The notes under the pieces: model-generated | The model's database searches: none | What the model was told of the DNA's origin: nothing | The model's input: only the letters and a program-made list of their open reading frames with translations | Part shown: positions 33,816 through 41,237 of the stretch, in pieces | Numbering within the stretch: the first letter of the stretch is position 1 | Layout: each line of letters starts with the position of its first letter | From: an uncultured Prevotella sp. | GTDB lineage: Bacteria; Bacteroidota; Bacteroidia; Bacteroidales; Bacteroidaceae | NCBI RefSeq assembly: GCF_946407605.1 | Contig: NZ_CAMJOS010000002.1 | Coordinates: forward strand, 180,150-244,149 | Length of the DNA stretch: 64,000 nt | Direction: 5' to 3' | Made by a program: the position numbers and the translations under genes

Positions 33816-33888
33816 AAATGGTCGGATGGTTTCAGACAAATGGTCGGATGTTTCGACAAACCGTCGGACGTTTCCGACAAGTTGTCGG
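33813..33888 (-). repeat. Array of four CCGAC-N5-GTCGG-type palindromes, about 21-bp period
   Basis: Units begin at 33813, 33835, 33855 and 33876. On the minus strand each reads CCGAC-N5-GTC(G/C/T); the copy next to the gene is perfect (CCGACaacttGTCGG). The array fills the whole interval between the regulator's stop codon and its terminator. Confidence 0.75.
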
Positions 33889-35658
33889 CTATGCGTCGAT
33901 AATTGTTTGTTTATAAGCTGTTGGCGTCATACCATATTTTGCGCGGAAATTTCGGGTAAAAGTGTCGGCGCTGGTAAAACCACTGCCTTGACTCACGGTG
34001 TCTATACTGATATCGGGCTGATTGTTCATCAGTCTGATGGCATAGTCCAGACGTAACTCACGGACGTAGGCTGGCAACGAACTGCTCCCGCTACCCTGGG
34101 CGAAGGCGGCACCAATGCACTCTTTAGAGAGACCAGTATGTTCCATGAGCGTCTGGCGACCGAAATCTGGTTGCAAGAACAGATGCTCGTTCTCAATCAA
34201 GTCACGCAGACAGAGGAAGAGCTGTTCGTCGGTGAGCGCAGTGAAGTCAGAGATGCTGAGTCCTGCCCCCACCTTTTTGTCTTCTATGACGGCTTGACTC
34301 TTCTTTTGCTCTCTGAGTTTCTCCTTATACTCCACTGCCTCAGTAATCTGCTGGGCCAATATGCGGTTCTTCTCCTTGGTGATGCGCCACAGACGGAACA
34401 TATAGATGGCAAATATCACAATCAACAGCGCCACGACGCCTACGGCAATAGCTACCACAGTAAGGAATTGGGACCTGGACTCCTGTTCGGCTATCTGGCG
34501 CTCTTTTCCCTGTGTATCATAAATGACAGCGAGTTCAGCAGCATCACTACGCTTCTGGCGTATCAGTGCCGAGTCATACACCTCGGCAATCTGCAAAGCC
34601 ATCTGCAGGGCAGAGTCCTTCTGTCCAGCGTAGTATTGAGAGCGGAACTTAGGCAGCAGATCGTCAGCAATAGTCTCGAGGTCAAACTCTATCGCCCTGC
34701 CCGTGATGAAGTCGTTGAGGAAGGTGTAGTTATAGGCTGCCTCGTCATAACGGTGGGCCAACATTAGATAGGCACAGCCGCTAATGCGTCCTTCTACACT
34801 GTTTCCGTATGCGCTGGCAGCATAGTCATCATAATAGCGGGCGGCCTCAGCCTCCTGCCCTCGAGCCTGACAAATCTGAGCTCGATTAAGGGTTATCAAG
34901 GCGCGATAGAAGTCCACATCGGCCGAGTCGGCCACGGCACTTGTTTTATAGATGGCCAGTAGAGAATCCTCGCGGTTAAGCCACTTCTCGGCCTCATCGT
35001 ATTGTGCAATGTTAAGCTGAGCAGTGGCAATGTTCTCCAGAGTGGTCAGAGCACCTTTCAATTCAATGCCCGTAGAGTCGTTGTCAACGCATATTCCAAG
35101 CCAGTAGAAAGCCTCGTTAAAGCTCTTATCGGCTTCGTCATGGCGTTCCAGTTTCATTTGGGTGTTACCCAGACAGAAGTACAGGTTATGCAGCTCTCTT
35201 GCCCGGCGAGGACTGTCCACACCGCTGAGCCGTTCTATGAAATGAAGTGCAGTACCGATAGCCCCCTCCAGGTCGTTTTGCGCATTCTGCAGATGGGCAA
35301 GATTCGATCCGGCATTGATATACTCCCAGAAATCTTCGGCTGGCGGGTTGTCATTGCCACTGGCACGACGGAAACAATCAATACTCTTCTGCATCTGTCC
35401 CATACTGATATATGCAATACCGCGGTAGTTGTCGGCACGGATAGGAGAAAGCTCCCCAGCATCAACCAGACTATCGGCAAGGGCGATAACGCATTCGAAG
35501 TCGCCTACCTGACCAGCTTGAATCACCATGCTGTCGGCTCTGCTGTACATCGACTTATCTGGAATGACGTTCTGAGTGCTCTTTCCTACACAAGCCGCAA
35601 GCACTGCCAAGGCAACGACTGCCATGATGATAACCTTGGGGAAAAACGATCTTTTCAT
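33889..35658 (-). CDS. TPR-domain AraC-family regulator, membrane anchored
   Basis: About 589 residues from the ATG at 35658; a -7 box at 35705-35712 rules out the longer frame. It begins with a signal or anchor ('IIMAVVALAVLAACVGK', with a lipobox-like 'LAAC'), then TPR-like helices (about 35-370, 'AYISMGQMQKSIDCFRRASG'). A membrane segment ('LTVVAIAVGVVALLIVIFAIYMF' region, about 410-432) and a coiled linker follow. The C-terminal AraC HTH (about 490-585) contains 'TVSQGSGFTSADTFTRNFRAKYG'. The layout puts a periplasmic TPR sensor on a cytoplasmic DNA-binding domain. The target genes are unknown. Confidence 0.87.
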   Translation of the reverse strand: MKRSFFPKVIIMAVVALAVLAACVGKSTQNVIPDKSMYSRADSMVIQAGQVGDFECVIALADSLVDAGELSPIRADNYRGIAYISMGQMQKSIDCFRRASGNDNPPAEDFWEYINAGSNLAHLQNAQNDLEGAIGTALHFIERLSGVDSPRRARELHNLYFCLGNTQMKLERHDEADKSFNEAFYWLGICVDNDSTGIELKGALTTLENIATAQLNIAQYDEAEKWLNREDSLLAIYKTSAVADSADVDFYRALITLNRAQICQARGQEAEAARYYDDYAASAYGNSVEGRISGCAYLMLAHRYDEAAYNYTFLNDFITGRAIEFDLETIADDLLPKFRSQYYAGQKDSALQMALQIAEVYDSALIRQKRSDAAELAVIYDTQGKERQIAEQESRSQFLTVVAIAVGVVALLIVIFAIYMFRLWRITKEKNRILAQQITEAVEYKEKLREQKKSQAVIEDKKVGAGLSISDFTALTDEQLFLCLRDLIENEHLFLQPDFGRQTLMEHTGLSKECIGAAFAQGSGSSSLPAYVRELRLDYAIRLMNNQPDISIDTVSQGSGFTSADTFTRNFRAKYGMTPTAYKQTIIDA

Positions 35659-35704
35659 ATGCACCTTGTAATTTTCTTTTGCGCTCGTTATTGTTTTACG
35701 TCTG

Positions 35705-35712
35705 CAAAGATA
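35705..35712 (-). promoter_or_regulatory. -7 element of the TPR-AraC gene; decides its start
   Basis: TATCTTTG on the minus strand lies between the ATGs at 35718 and 35658, so only the latter can be translated. Confidence 0.65.
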
Positions 35713-35758
35713 ATACATTTTTTTAATTTTCAGCCGTCTTCGACTAGAAAACTTACAA

Positions 35759-36187
35759 TTATTCTCTACATAAGCATTCCGGACAGAGGCCTTTGACCAT
35801 ATAGTTAATGCTGGAGAGACGATAACCTAAAGGGAGTTCGACAGCCGGTATTGGAATGTCGGAAAGACAAAACGTGCGGTGACAACGCTCGCAGTAGAAA
35901 TGTACGTGCTGGTCATCATCGTGGTCATGTCCATCATGACTATGACAAAGCTCATAGCGAACGCCGTCGCCACCATCCTCAATCACATGTACCAGATGGT
36001 GCTCACGGAAGAGGGCAAGCGCACGAAAAACACCCGATTTATCGATAGAAAGAATCTTATACTCCAGTTCGGTGAGCGACATAGGCCGCTCTGCATCAGC
36101 CAATGCTTTGACTACGACGATGCGGTTGGCGGTGGGTTTGATACCATGCTCTGTGAGCAATTGTTCACAATCTTGTTGACTAAACAT
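35759..36187 (-). CDS. Fur-family metal-dependent regulator
   Basis: 142 residues from the ATG at 36187. Winged-helix part: 'LLTEHGIKPTANRIVVVKAL' and 'SLTELEYKILSIDKSGVFRAL'. Metal-binding part: 'CHSHDGHDHDDDQHVHFYCERCHRTFC' in outline, with CxxC pairs 'CERC' and 'CPEC'. The extra His and Asp residues resemble zinc-sensing members. The frame extends upstream to 36256, but the -7 box at 36192-36199 lies within that extension. It is divergent from a His-rich metal ATPase gene, so it probably controls metal efflux. The start codon is only four bases from the -7 box. Confidence 0.88.
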   Translation of the reverse strand: MFSQQDCEQLLTEHGIKPTANRIVVVKALADAERPMSLTELEYKILSIDKSGVFRALALFREHHLVHVIEDGGDGVRYELCHSHDGHDHDDDQHVHFYCERCHRTFCLSDIPIPAVELPLGYRLSSINYMVKGLCPECLCRE

Positions 36188-36191
36188 GGTG

Positions 36192-36199
36192 CAAAGATA
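36192..36199 (-). promoter_or_regulatory. -7 element of the Fur-type regulator gene (near-leaderless)
   Basis: TATCTTTG on the minus strand, followed by CACC and the ATG. Confidence 0.6.
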
Positions 36200-36208
36200 A
36201 TAAAAAAT

Positions 36209-36236
36209 GGTGAAAGGTGAAAGGTGAGGGGTGAAA
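36209..36236. repeat. Heptad tract: four GGTGAnn units
   Basis: GGTGAAA, GGTGAAA, GGTGAGG, GGTGAAA lie in the divergent regulatory region. Confidence 0.8.
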
Positions 36237-36246
36237 AGTTGGTACT

Positions 36247-36263
36247 TTGCAACCAAGTTGCGA
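36247..36263. promoter_or_regulatory. 17-bp palindrome, likely Fur-type operator
   Basis: TTGCAAC-CAA-GTTGCGA is a 7-3-7 inverted repeat with one mismatch, between the two divergent promoters and just upstream of the ATPase -7 box. Fur-family sites are of this size and symmetry. Confidence 0.55.
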
Positions 36264-36274
36264 AAAAAACATCT

Positions 36275-36282
36275 TACCTTTG
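36275..36282 (+). promoter_or_regulatory. -7 element of the metal ATPase gene
   Basis: TACCTTTG, 28 bases before the ATG at 36311. Confidence 0.65.
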
Positions 36283-36310
36283 CACCCAGAATTAAAGAAA
36301 CAAGCGTATT

Positions 36311-38389
36311 ATGTCACACGAACATCATCATCACGAACACGCATGTTGTGGTCATGAGCACCACGAACATCATCATGAACACCATCATGAGCACCATCAT
36401 GAGCATCATCATGAGCACGGCGGACATCGCCAGTTGTGGACAATAGCAGTAGCTGTAGTGCTACTGATTGCCGCCATCGTAGTAGAGAAGACTCTGGCAC
36501 TGGCCACGTGGCAGTTGCTGCTGGTTTATCTCGTACCTTATTTAATAATAGGTGCAGGCACGCTGAAAGAGGCTGTCGAGGGATTGGCACATGGAAATCC
36601 TTTCAACGAGCACTTCCTGATGACGGTGGCCACTGTAGGTGCCCTCTGCATTGGTTTTCTGCCTGGTGCCGAGAACGAGTTTACTGAGGCCGTCTTTGTG
36701 ATGCTGTTCTTTCAGGTGGGCGAGTATTTCGAGGGGCTGGCCGAAGGAAAAAGCAGGGAAAGCATCTCTCACTTGATGGATATTCGTCCCGATGTGGCCC
36801 GCTTGGACGGTCAGGAGGAGACGGTAAGTCCCGACAAGGTGGTTGTAGGCTCTGTCATCGAGGTGCGCCCAGGCGAGAAAGTGCCCTTGGATGGCATCAT
36901 TATCAGTGGCAAATCCAGTCTGAACACGATGGCCCTGACAGGCGAGAGTGTGCCTCTGGAAGTGAACGAAGGCGATGACATCATCTCGGGAAGCATCAAC
37001 CTGAGTGGCGTCATTAAGGTGCGTACCACCAAGGCCTTTGGCGAGAGCACCGTATCGAAAATCATCAAACTGGTTGAGGAAGCTGGCGAGCACAAGTCGC
37101 AAAGCGAGGCCTTCATTACCCGTTTTGCCCGCATCTATACGCCTATCGTGGTGTTCCTGGCCTTAACTATCGCCATCATCATGCCGCTGGGCATGGCGTT
37201 TGCCATCACCCGTTTATCACCCTCTTTCTTTAGTGCCTTCTGGAGTTTCTTCCCACTGTGGCTCTATCGCGCCCTGATGTTCTTGGTGGTCAGTTGTCCC
37301 TGTGCCCTTGTCATCAGCGTACCCCTCACTTTCTTTGGAGGTATTGGTAGCGCGTCGAGAAAGGGCGTCCTGGTGAAGGGTGCCAACTATCTGGATATCC
37401 TGTCAAAGGTCGATACGGTGGTCTTTGACAAGACCGGCACGCTGACTCATGGCCGCTTCTCGGTGGTGGCCGTGCATCCTGAGGTGTGTAGCGAGTATCA
37501 GTTGCTGCACCTGGCAGCTCATGTGGAGCATTCTACCACCCACCCTATTGGCGCTGCCCTGCGTGATGCCTTCCCCAGCGAAGGGACTGATGGCTGCAAT
37601 GTGTCAGATGTGGAAGAGATTGCAGGCAAGGGCATTCGTGCCAAGGTGGGCAATAAGATGGTGTGCGTAGGCAACACGAAGATGATGGATATGGTGGGGG
37701 CGAAATGGCACCAGTGTGACCACGGCGACGAAGGAACGATAGTGCATGTGGCCATTGCTGAGGATACGGTGTTGAGAGTGCAACCAACAACCTACGTTTA
37801 TGCTGGTCATATCGTTATTAACGACCAAGTGAAGGCCGACAGTGCCGAGGCCATCCTGCAACTGAAGGAACTGGGCGTGAAGAAGACCGTGATGCTGACT
37901 GGCGACCGTGAGGAGGTGGCTGCCCGTGTGGCTCAGCAACTGCAGATAGATGAATATCATGCTGAACTGCTGCCCACAGACAAGGTCACCCAAATCTCAA
38001 ACATCCGCTCGGCCGAAAGACGCTTGCAAGGCAAGAAATCTCAAACCTCAAACCTCTTCGCATTTGTGGGCGACGGCATCAATGATGCACCCGTGCTGGC
38101 TCGTGCCGATGTGGGTATTGCTATGGGAGGCTTAGGCAGCGATGCTGCTATCGAGGCTGCCGATGTGGTGCTGATGGACGACCAGCCCACGAAGATTGCT
38201 ACGGCCATCCGCATAGCTCGCCGCACCATTGGCATTGCCCGACAAAACATCTGGTTTGCCATTGGCATCAAGGTGGCTGTCCTCATCCTGGCCTTCTTCG
38301 GTCTAGCCACCATGTGGCTCGCCGTCTTTGCCGATGTTGGTGTCACCATGCTGGCAGTGCTCAACGCCATGAGAGCGCTGAAAGGATAA
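36311..38389 (+). CDS. Heavy-metal-translocating P1B-type ATPase (Zn/Cd-type) with His-rich N-terminus
   Basis: 692 residues. The N-terminus (about 1-40) is almost entirely His and Glu with one 'CCGH' and replaces the usual HMA domain. Membrane helices follow. The ion site is 'VVSCPCALVIS' (Cys329, Cys331). Phosphorylation Asp373 is in 'VVFDKTGTLTHG', the HP motif is 'HSTTHPIG', and the hinge is 'FVGDGINDAPVLA'. It exports a soft or transition metal across the inner membrane. Just before the hinge an extra segment, 'NIRSAERRLQGKKSQTSNL', is encoded by a heptad-repeat and core element and has no counterpart in typical family members. It is divergent from a Fur-type regulator. Confidence 0.92.
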   Translation: MSHEHHHHEHACCGHEHHEHHHEHHHEHHHEHHHEHGGHRQLWTIAVAVVLLIAAIVVEKTLALATWQLLLVYLVPYLIIGAGTLKEAVEGLAHGNPFNEHFLMTVATVGALCIGFLPGAENEFTEAVFVMLFFQVGEYFEGLAEGKSRESISHLMDIRPDVARLDGQEETVSPDKVVVGSVIEVRPGEKVPLDGIIISGKSSLNTMALTGESVPLEVNEGDDIISGSINLSGVIKVRTTKAFGESTVSKIIKLVEEAGEHKSQSEAFITRFARIYTPIVVFLALTIAIIMPLGMAFAITRLSPSFFSAFWSFFPLWLYRALMFLVVSCPCALVISVPLTFFGGIGSASRKGVLVKGANYLDILSKVDTVVFDKTGTLTHGRFSVVAVHPEVCSEYQLLHLAAHVEHSTTHPIGAALRDAFPSEGTDGCNVSDVEEIAGKGIRAKVGNKMVCVGNTKMMDMVGAKWHQCDHGDEGTIVHVAIAEDTVLRVQPTTYVYAGHIVINDQVKADSAEAILQLKELGVKKTVMLTGDREEVAARVAQQLQIDEYHAELLPTDKVTQISNIRSAERRLQGKKSQTSNLFAFVGDGINDAPVLARADVGIAMGGLGSDAAIEAADVVLMDDQPTKIATAIRIARRTIGIARQNIWFAIGIKVAVLILAFFGLATMWLAVFADVGVTMLAVLNAMRALKG
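37992..38056 (+). repeat. Heptad tract with embedded 22-nt core, inside the metal ATPase gene
   Basis: AAATCTC and AAACATC (37992-38005), core at 38006-38027 (begins CGCTCGGCCGAAAGAC, ends GCTTGC), spacer AAGGCAAG, then AAATCTC, AAACCTC, AAACCTC. The core matches the minus strand of 19823-19844 at 21 of 22 positions. Confidence 0.8.
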
Positions 38390-38410
38390 AAACAAAAAGA
38401 GAGAAAAAGT

Positions 38411-38440
38411 AAAAAGAGGCTTTTGACAGCCTCTTTTTTT
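38411..38440. terminator. Bidirectional terminator
   Basis: AAAAAGAGGCT and AGCCTCTTTTT with a short loop, between the convergent ATPase and DUF3108 genes. Confidence 0.85.
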
Positions 38441-39287
38441 AGTTAATCTTCGATGTCATAGGACTCCGAATACCCTTGTAAGCCTTTAGGAAAGCCTTGG
38501 CAGAACCAAAGCTCAGGAACATATCGAGGCGTACTGGGATGTGGTTCTGGTCATCGGTGATGAAAAAGCGAATCAGCTCGTGGTTCTTACCGTCCTCGCG
38601 CTCATAGAACGAGAATACCAGGCAGCGGAACTTCTCGTTAGAACCCTCGACCTTAAACGTGTCCTTGCCTCTGTAAGTGAGCCATGAATTGGTAAGACTA
38701 CGGGCATCGCTGATAGGCATGGGGATAATATCGCCCTCCTTGAGATTAGAGCCGTCGAAATTGCGGGCTCTCAAGAAGATGCTCATCATATCGTACACAC
38801 AGTCCGTGTATTCTTTATCCTGCCAATGCTGCTCACCATCGGCATCGATGCGGTGCATCCTCAGTCGACTGTGATTGCGGGGATAGGAGTACCACAACTC
38901 ATCAACATAATAGCGACTGCCTTCAAGGGCACCCTTACGGAAATAGAGTGGCGACAGGTCTTTGGCGCTGCAATAAGAGAGCAGGGTGTCACGCATGATA
39001 AAGACACCATCCAACTTATTGTTACCACGAGTGGTCAGACTAGTACGATAAGCCTTCTGACCACCAAAAGTAGAACTGACGGTAGACATTGAGGCCGAAC
39101 CTACCTTTACCCATACAAACTTCCAGTTGAAATAGAGGTCGTAGGCCAAGAACTCGCCATTACCGAACGCTTTGTTTTCAATACCGCACTGCTGTGCAGA
39201 GACGGATAACGGAACAATAGTGAAAAAAACGAATAGTAATCCTTTCTTCACAATACTCATTAGCTTGCTCATACTTCTGTTTTCCAT
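38439..39287 (-). CDS. DUF3108-family secreted protein
   Basis: 282 residues. Signal peptide 'GLLFVFFTIVPLSVSAQ' after a charged N-terminus; the exact start among three nearby Met codons is open. The mature part matches the DUF3108 pattern: 'FGNGEFLAYDLYFNWKFVWV', 'KVGSASMSTV', 'SRYYVDELWYSYPRNHSRLR' and 'FITDDQNHIPVRLDMFLSFG'. The family is envelope-associated and its function is not defined. It is the last gene of a GH3, Ig-like lipoprotein and DUF3108 unit, 12 bases after the previous stop. Confidence 0.85.
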   Translation of the reverse strand: MENRSMSKLMSIVKKGLLFVFFTIVPLSVSAQQCGIENKAFGNGEFLAYDLYFNWKFVWVKVGSASMSTVSSTFGGQKAYRTSLTTRGNNKLDGVFIMRDTLLSYCSAKDLSPLYFRKGALEGSRYYVDELWYSYPRNHSRLRMHRIDADGEQHWQDKEYTDCVYDMMSIFLRARNFDGSNLKEGDIIPMPISDARSLTNSWLTYRGKDTFKVEGSNEKFRCLVFSFYEREDGKNHELIRFFITDDQNHIPVRLDMFLSFGSAKAFLKAYKGIRSPMTSKIN

Positions 39288-39299
39288 ATTCTTACTTTT

Positions 39300-41237
39300 T
39301 TAAATGCCTTTTGGTATATATTCCTTGCCTAACTCACGAGCACGCTCCAGATTGCGGTTGCGTAGCTGCTGCTTCTGTTTATCTGGCTTCTGCTTGGTGA
39401 TGGCCATCGGTTTCTGATTATAGAGTGGACGGGCCGTGAGATTCCACTCGCGGCTGACATCCCATTTCTGTTTACAGTCTATCTTGTCTTGATGATAGTA
39501 GACGGGCTCTGGCTGCAGGTTCTGGTCATAGTTGCCTGTATCCCACTGACCGTTGCCGTTCTTGTCGATATAGGCTCGCAGGTAGTAGGCGCCTGGTTTC
39601 AAGTAAAGGAATTCTGCCACGCCCTCTGCGTCGGCCACACTCTGACGCACCACTTTGTCGGAGCCGTCAAGCAGCTGCACCACAATAGAGTCTGTCAGAG
39701 ACACACCGCTGACCTCTACCAATAGCGAGCTATAATCATCCACTGTACCCACCTTGATGGTCTGTTTCATCGTATTCGATGTCAGCCCATAGATGCCCTC
39801 AAAGGCAGCCGAGTCTATCTCCAGACTATACTCTTCACCCTCTTGCCATTCAACCACCAGTTCGTAACGTCTGACAGACAACTGGCGCAACTCGCAGGGC
39901 ACAGGCTTCAACAGACTATCTACAACCATATTCAGGTGGATGGCTGACGTGTCACAACGATTTAAAGGCTGTGGCATCTCCATATAGAAACGCTGATTAG
40001 GTGCGACGCGTCCATTGGCAGACATCTTCACCGTCAGAGGCTTTACCGCCATCATACTGTCGTAGGGTTCCTTGCGCTTCTTTTTCTTGTCCTGCTCCTT
40101 CTTCCAGTCTTCATATTCCTTCTGCTTATCCTTCAGGCGTTTTTCGTACGACACCTTGGCAGTAAACTCCATTACGGAATCGATGTGTTCGACCAGCATA
40201 CCTGTCGAGTCTGTCATCAGATAGGTAGCCTCGATGAGCAGCGTGTCTTGGTTAACCAACGTGGTATCGGCCAGCCAATAGGTCAGCGTGTCGTTCTTTT
40301 GTGAAGCCTCTAGAATAAAGGCATTTGTATCGTCGAAGTTCAGACCACGAAGACGAGGCAACGAGTCACTGCCATAGGTGAAGTACATCGCAATCTTCTC
40401 TGGATCCTTGCGTTCTGTCTTCAGTAGAAAACGATCTGTCTGCGGCTCTTGGAAGCACATCAGGGTAATATCATCGGGCAGGAAGTGAGTATATCCTACG
40501 GAGACGATATCCAAGATATGGAGCGAGTCGGCCCAGATCGTGTCAGGACGTGTGTCGAACTTCCAAGTAGGTTTGATACTGTCGTGATTGAAGCCAATCA
40601 TCTCACTCTTCTGTCCAAACACAAAGTCTCCGTCATTGTCCTGCAGAGCAAAGCAGCGATAGGTGCCTGGTGCCACACCTTTGATGGTGAAGCGTCCACT
40701 ACCGTTGGTGCGTGAGACACGCATCATGGGCTGTGTGTGGAAGGCAGAATCCTCGAAATTATCGTAGAGCCCAACCAACATACCTTTGATAGGCTCCAGA
40801 TTTTCAGCTTTAAGACAATAGCCACTCACTTCCAGCGTGTCGATATGGTCGCCAGTAGAGAAGCTGAACGTGTAGTTACCCATGGGGTTACCCTCATTAT
40901 TATCGCTAATGGCATCGCTAAAGTCCACAGTATAGGTTGTGCTGTCTTTAAGGGTATCCTTCAGTTCCACGATGATTCTGTTGCCCGTAGCCTTAATCTC
41001 AGGCATCTCTATCTGTGGCGGCGAGATGATGACCTTGTTCTGTGCATCCTCCAACTTGATATATTCGTTGAAGTTGATAGTCACCTTTTTGGTCTTCACA
41101 TTGACGCCCTGATCCAGTGGAGTAGAACTCACCACACGTGGTGGGGTATCGTCGTACCAACCACCATCGGGGCTGCCCATCCTGGCACAACTGACGATGC
41201 AACAAATGGCTACTATGATATAGAAGAGTTTCCTCAT
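39300..41237 (-). CDS. Ig-like-domain (SbsA type) lipoprotein
   Basis: 645 residues. The lipoprotein signal 'LFYIIVAICCIVSC' gives an acylated Cys17. A bacterial Ig-like domain follows ('TPPRVVSSTPLDQGVNVKTK', about 30-130) and then beta-rich segments. A Lys-rich helix ('KRLKDKQKEYEDWKKEQDKK' in pattern, about 365-390) and a C-terminal 'YYLRAYIDKNGNGQWDTGNY' region complete the protein. It is a common Bacteroidetes surface or outer-membrane lipoprotein without a firm role. Its start overlaps the GH3 gene stop by four bases, so the two are translationally coupled. Confidence 0.83.
   Translation of the reverse strand: MRKLFYIIVAICCIVSCARMGSPDGGWYDDTPPRVVSSTPLDQGVNVKTKKVTINFNEYIKLEDAQNKVIISPPQIEMPEIKATGNRIIVELKDTLKDSTTYTVDFSDAISDNNEGNPMGNYTFSFSTGDHIDTLEVSGYCLKAENLEPIKGMLVGLYDNFEDSAFHTQPMMRVSRTNGSGRFTIKGVAPGTYRCFALQDNDGDFVFGQKSEMIGFNHDSIKPTWKFDTRPDTIWADSLHILDIVSVGYTHFLPDDITLMCFQEPQTDRFLLKTERKDPEKIAMYFTYGSDSLPRLRGLNFDDTNAFILEASQKNDTLTYWLADTTLVNQDTLLIEATYLMTDSTGMLVEHIDSVMEFTAKVSYEKRLKDKQKEYEDWKKEQDKKKKRKEPYDSMMAVKPLTVKMSANGRVAPNQRFYMEMPQPLNRCDTSAIHLNMVVDSLLKPVPCELRQLSVRRYELVVEWQEGEEYSLEIDSAAFEGIYGLTSNTMKQTIKVGTVDDYSSLLVEVSGVSLTDSIVVQLLDGSDKVVRQSVADAEGVAEFLYLKPGAYYLRAYIDKNGNGQWDTGNYDQNLQPEPVYYHQDKIDCKQKWDVSREWNLTARPLYNQKPMAITKQKPDKQKQQLRNRNLERARELGKEYIPKGI

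Noticed and set aside
33813..33888. CRISPR-like short repeats
   Set aside because: Only four degenerate palindromic units of about 21 bp with no spacers; better explained as hairpins or binding sites.
36311..36420. Frameshift or low-quality sequence at the start of the metal ATPase
   Set aside because: The His/Glu-rich tail is in frame with the enzyme, begins at a sensible ATG after a promoter and resembles metal-binding tails of other exporters.
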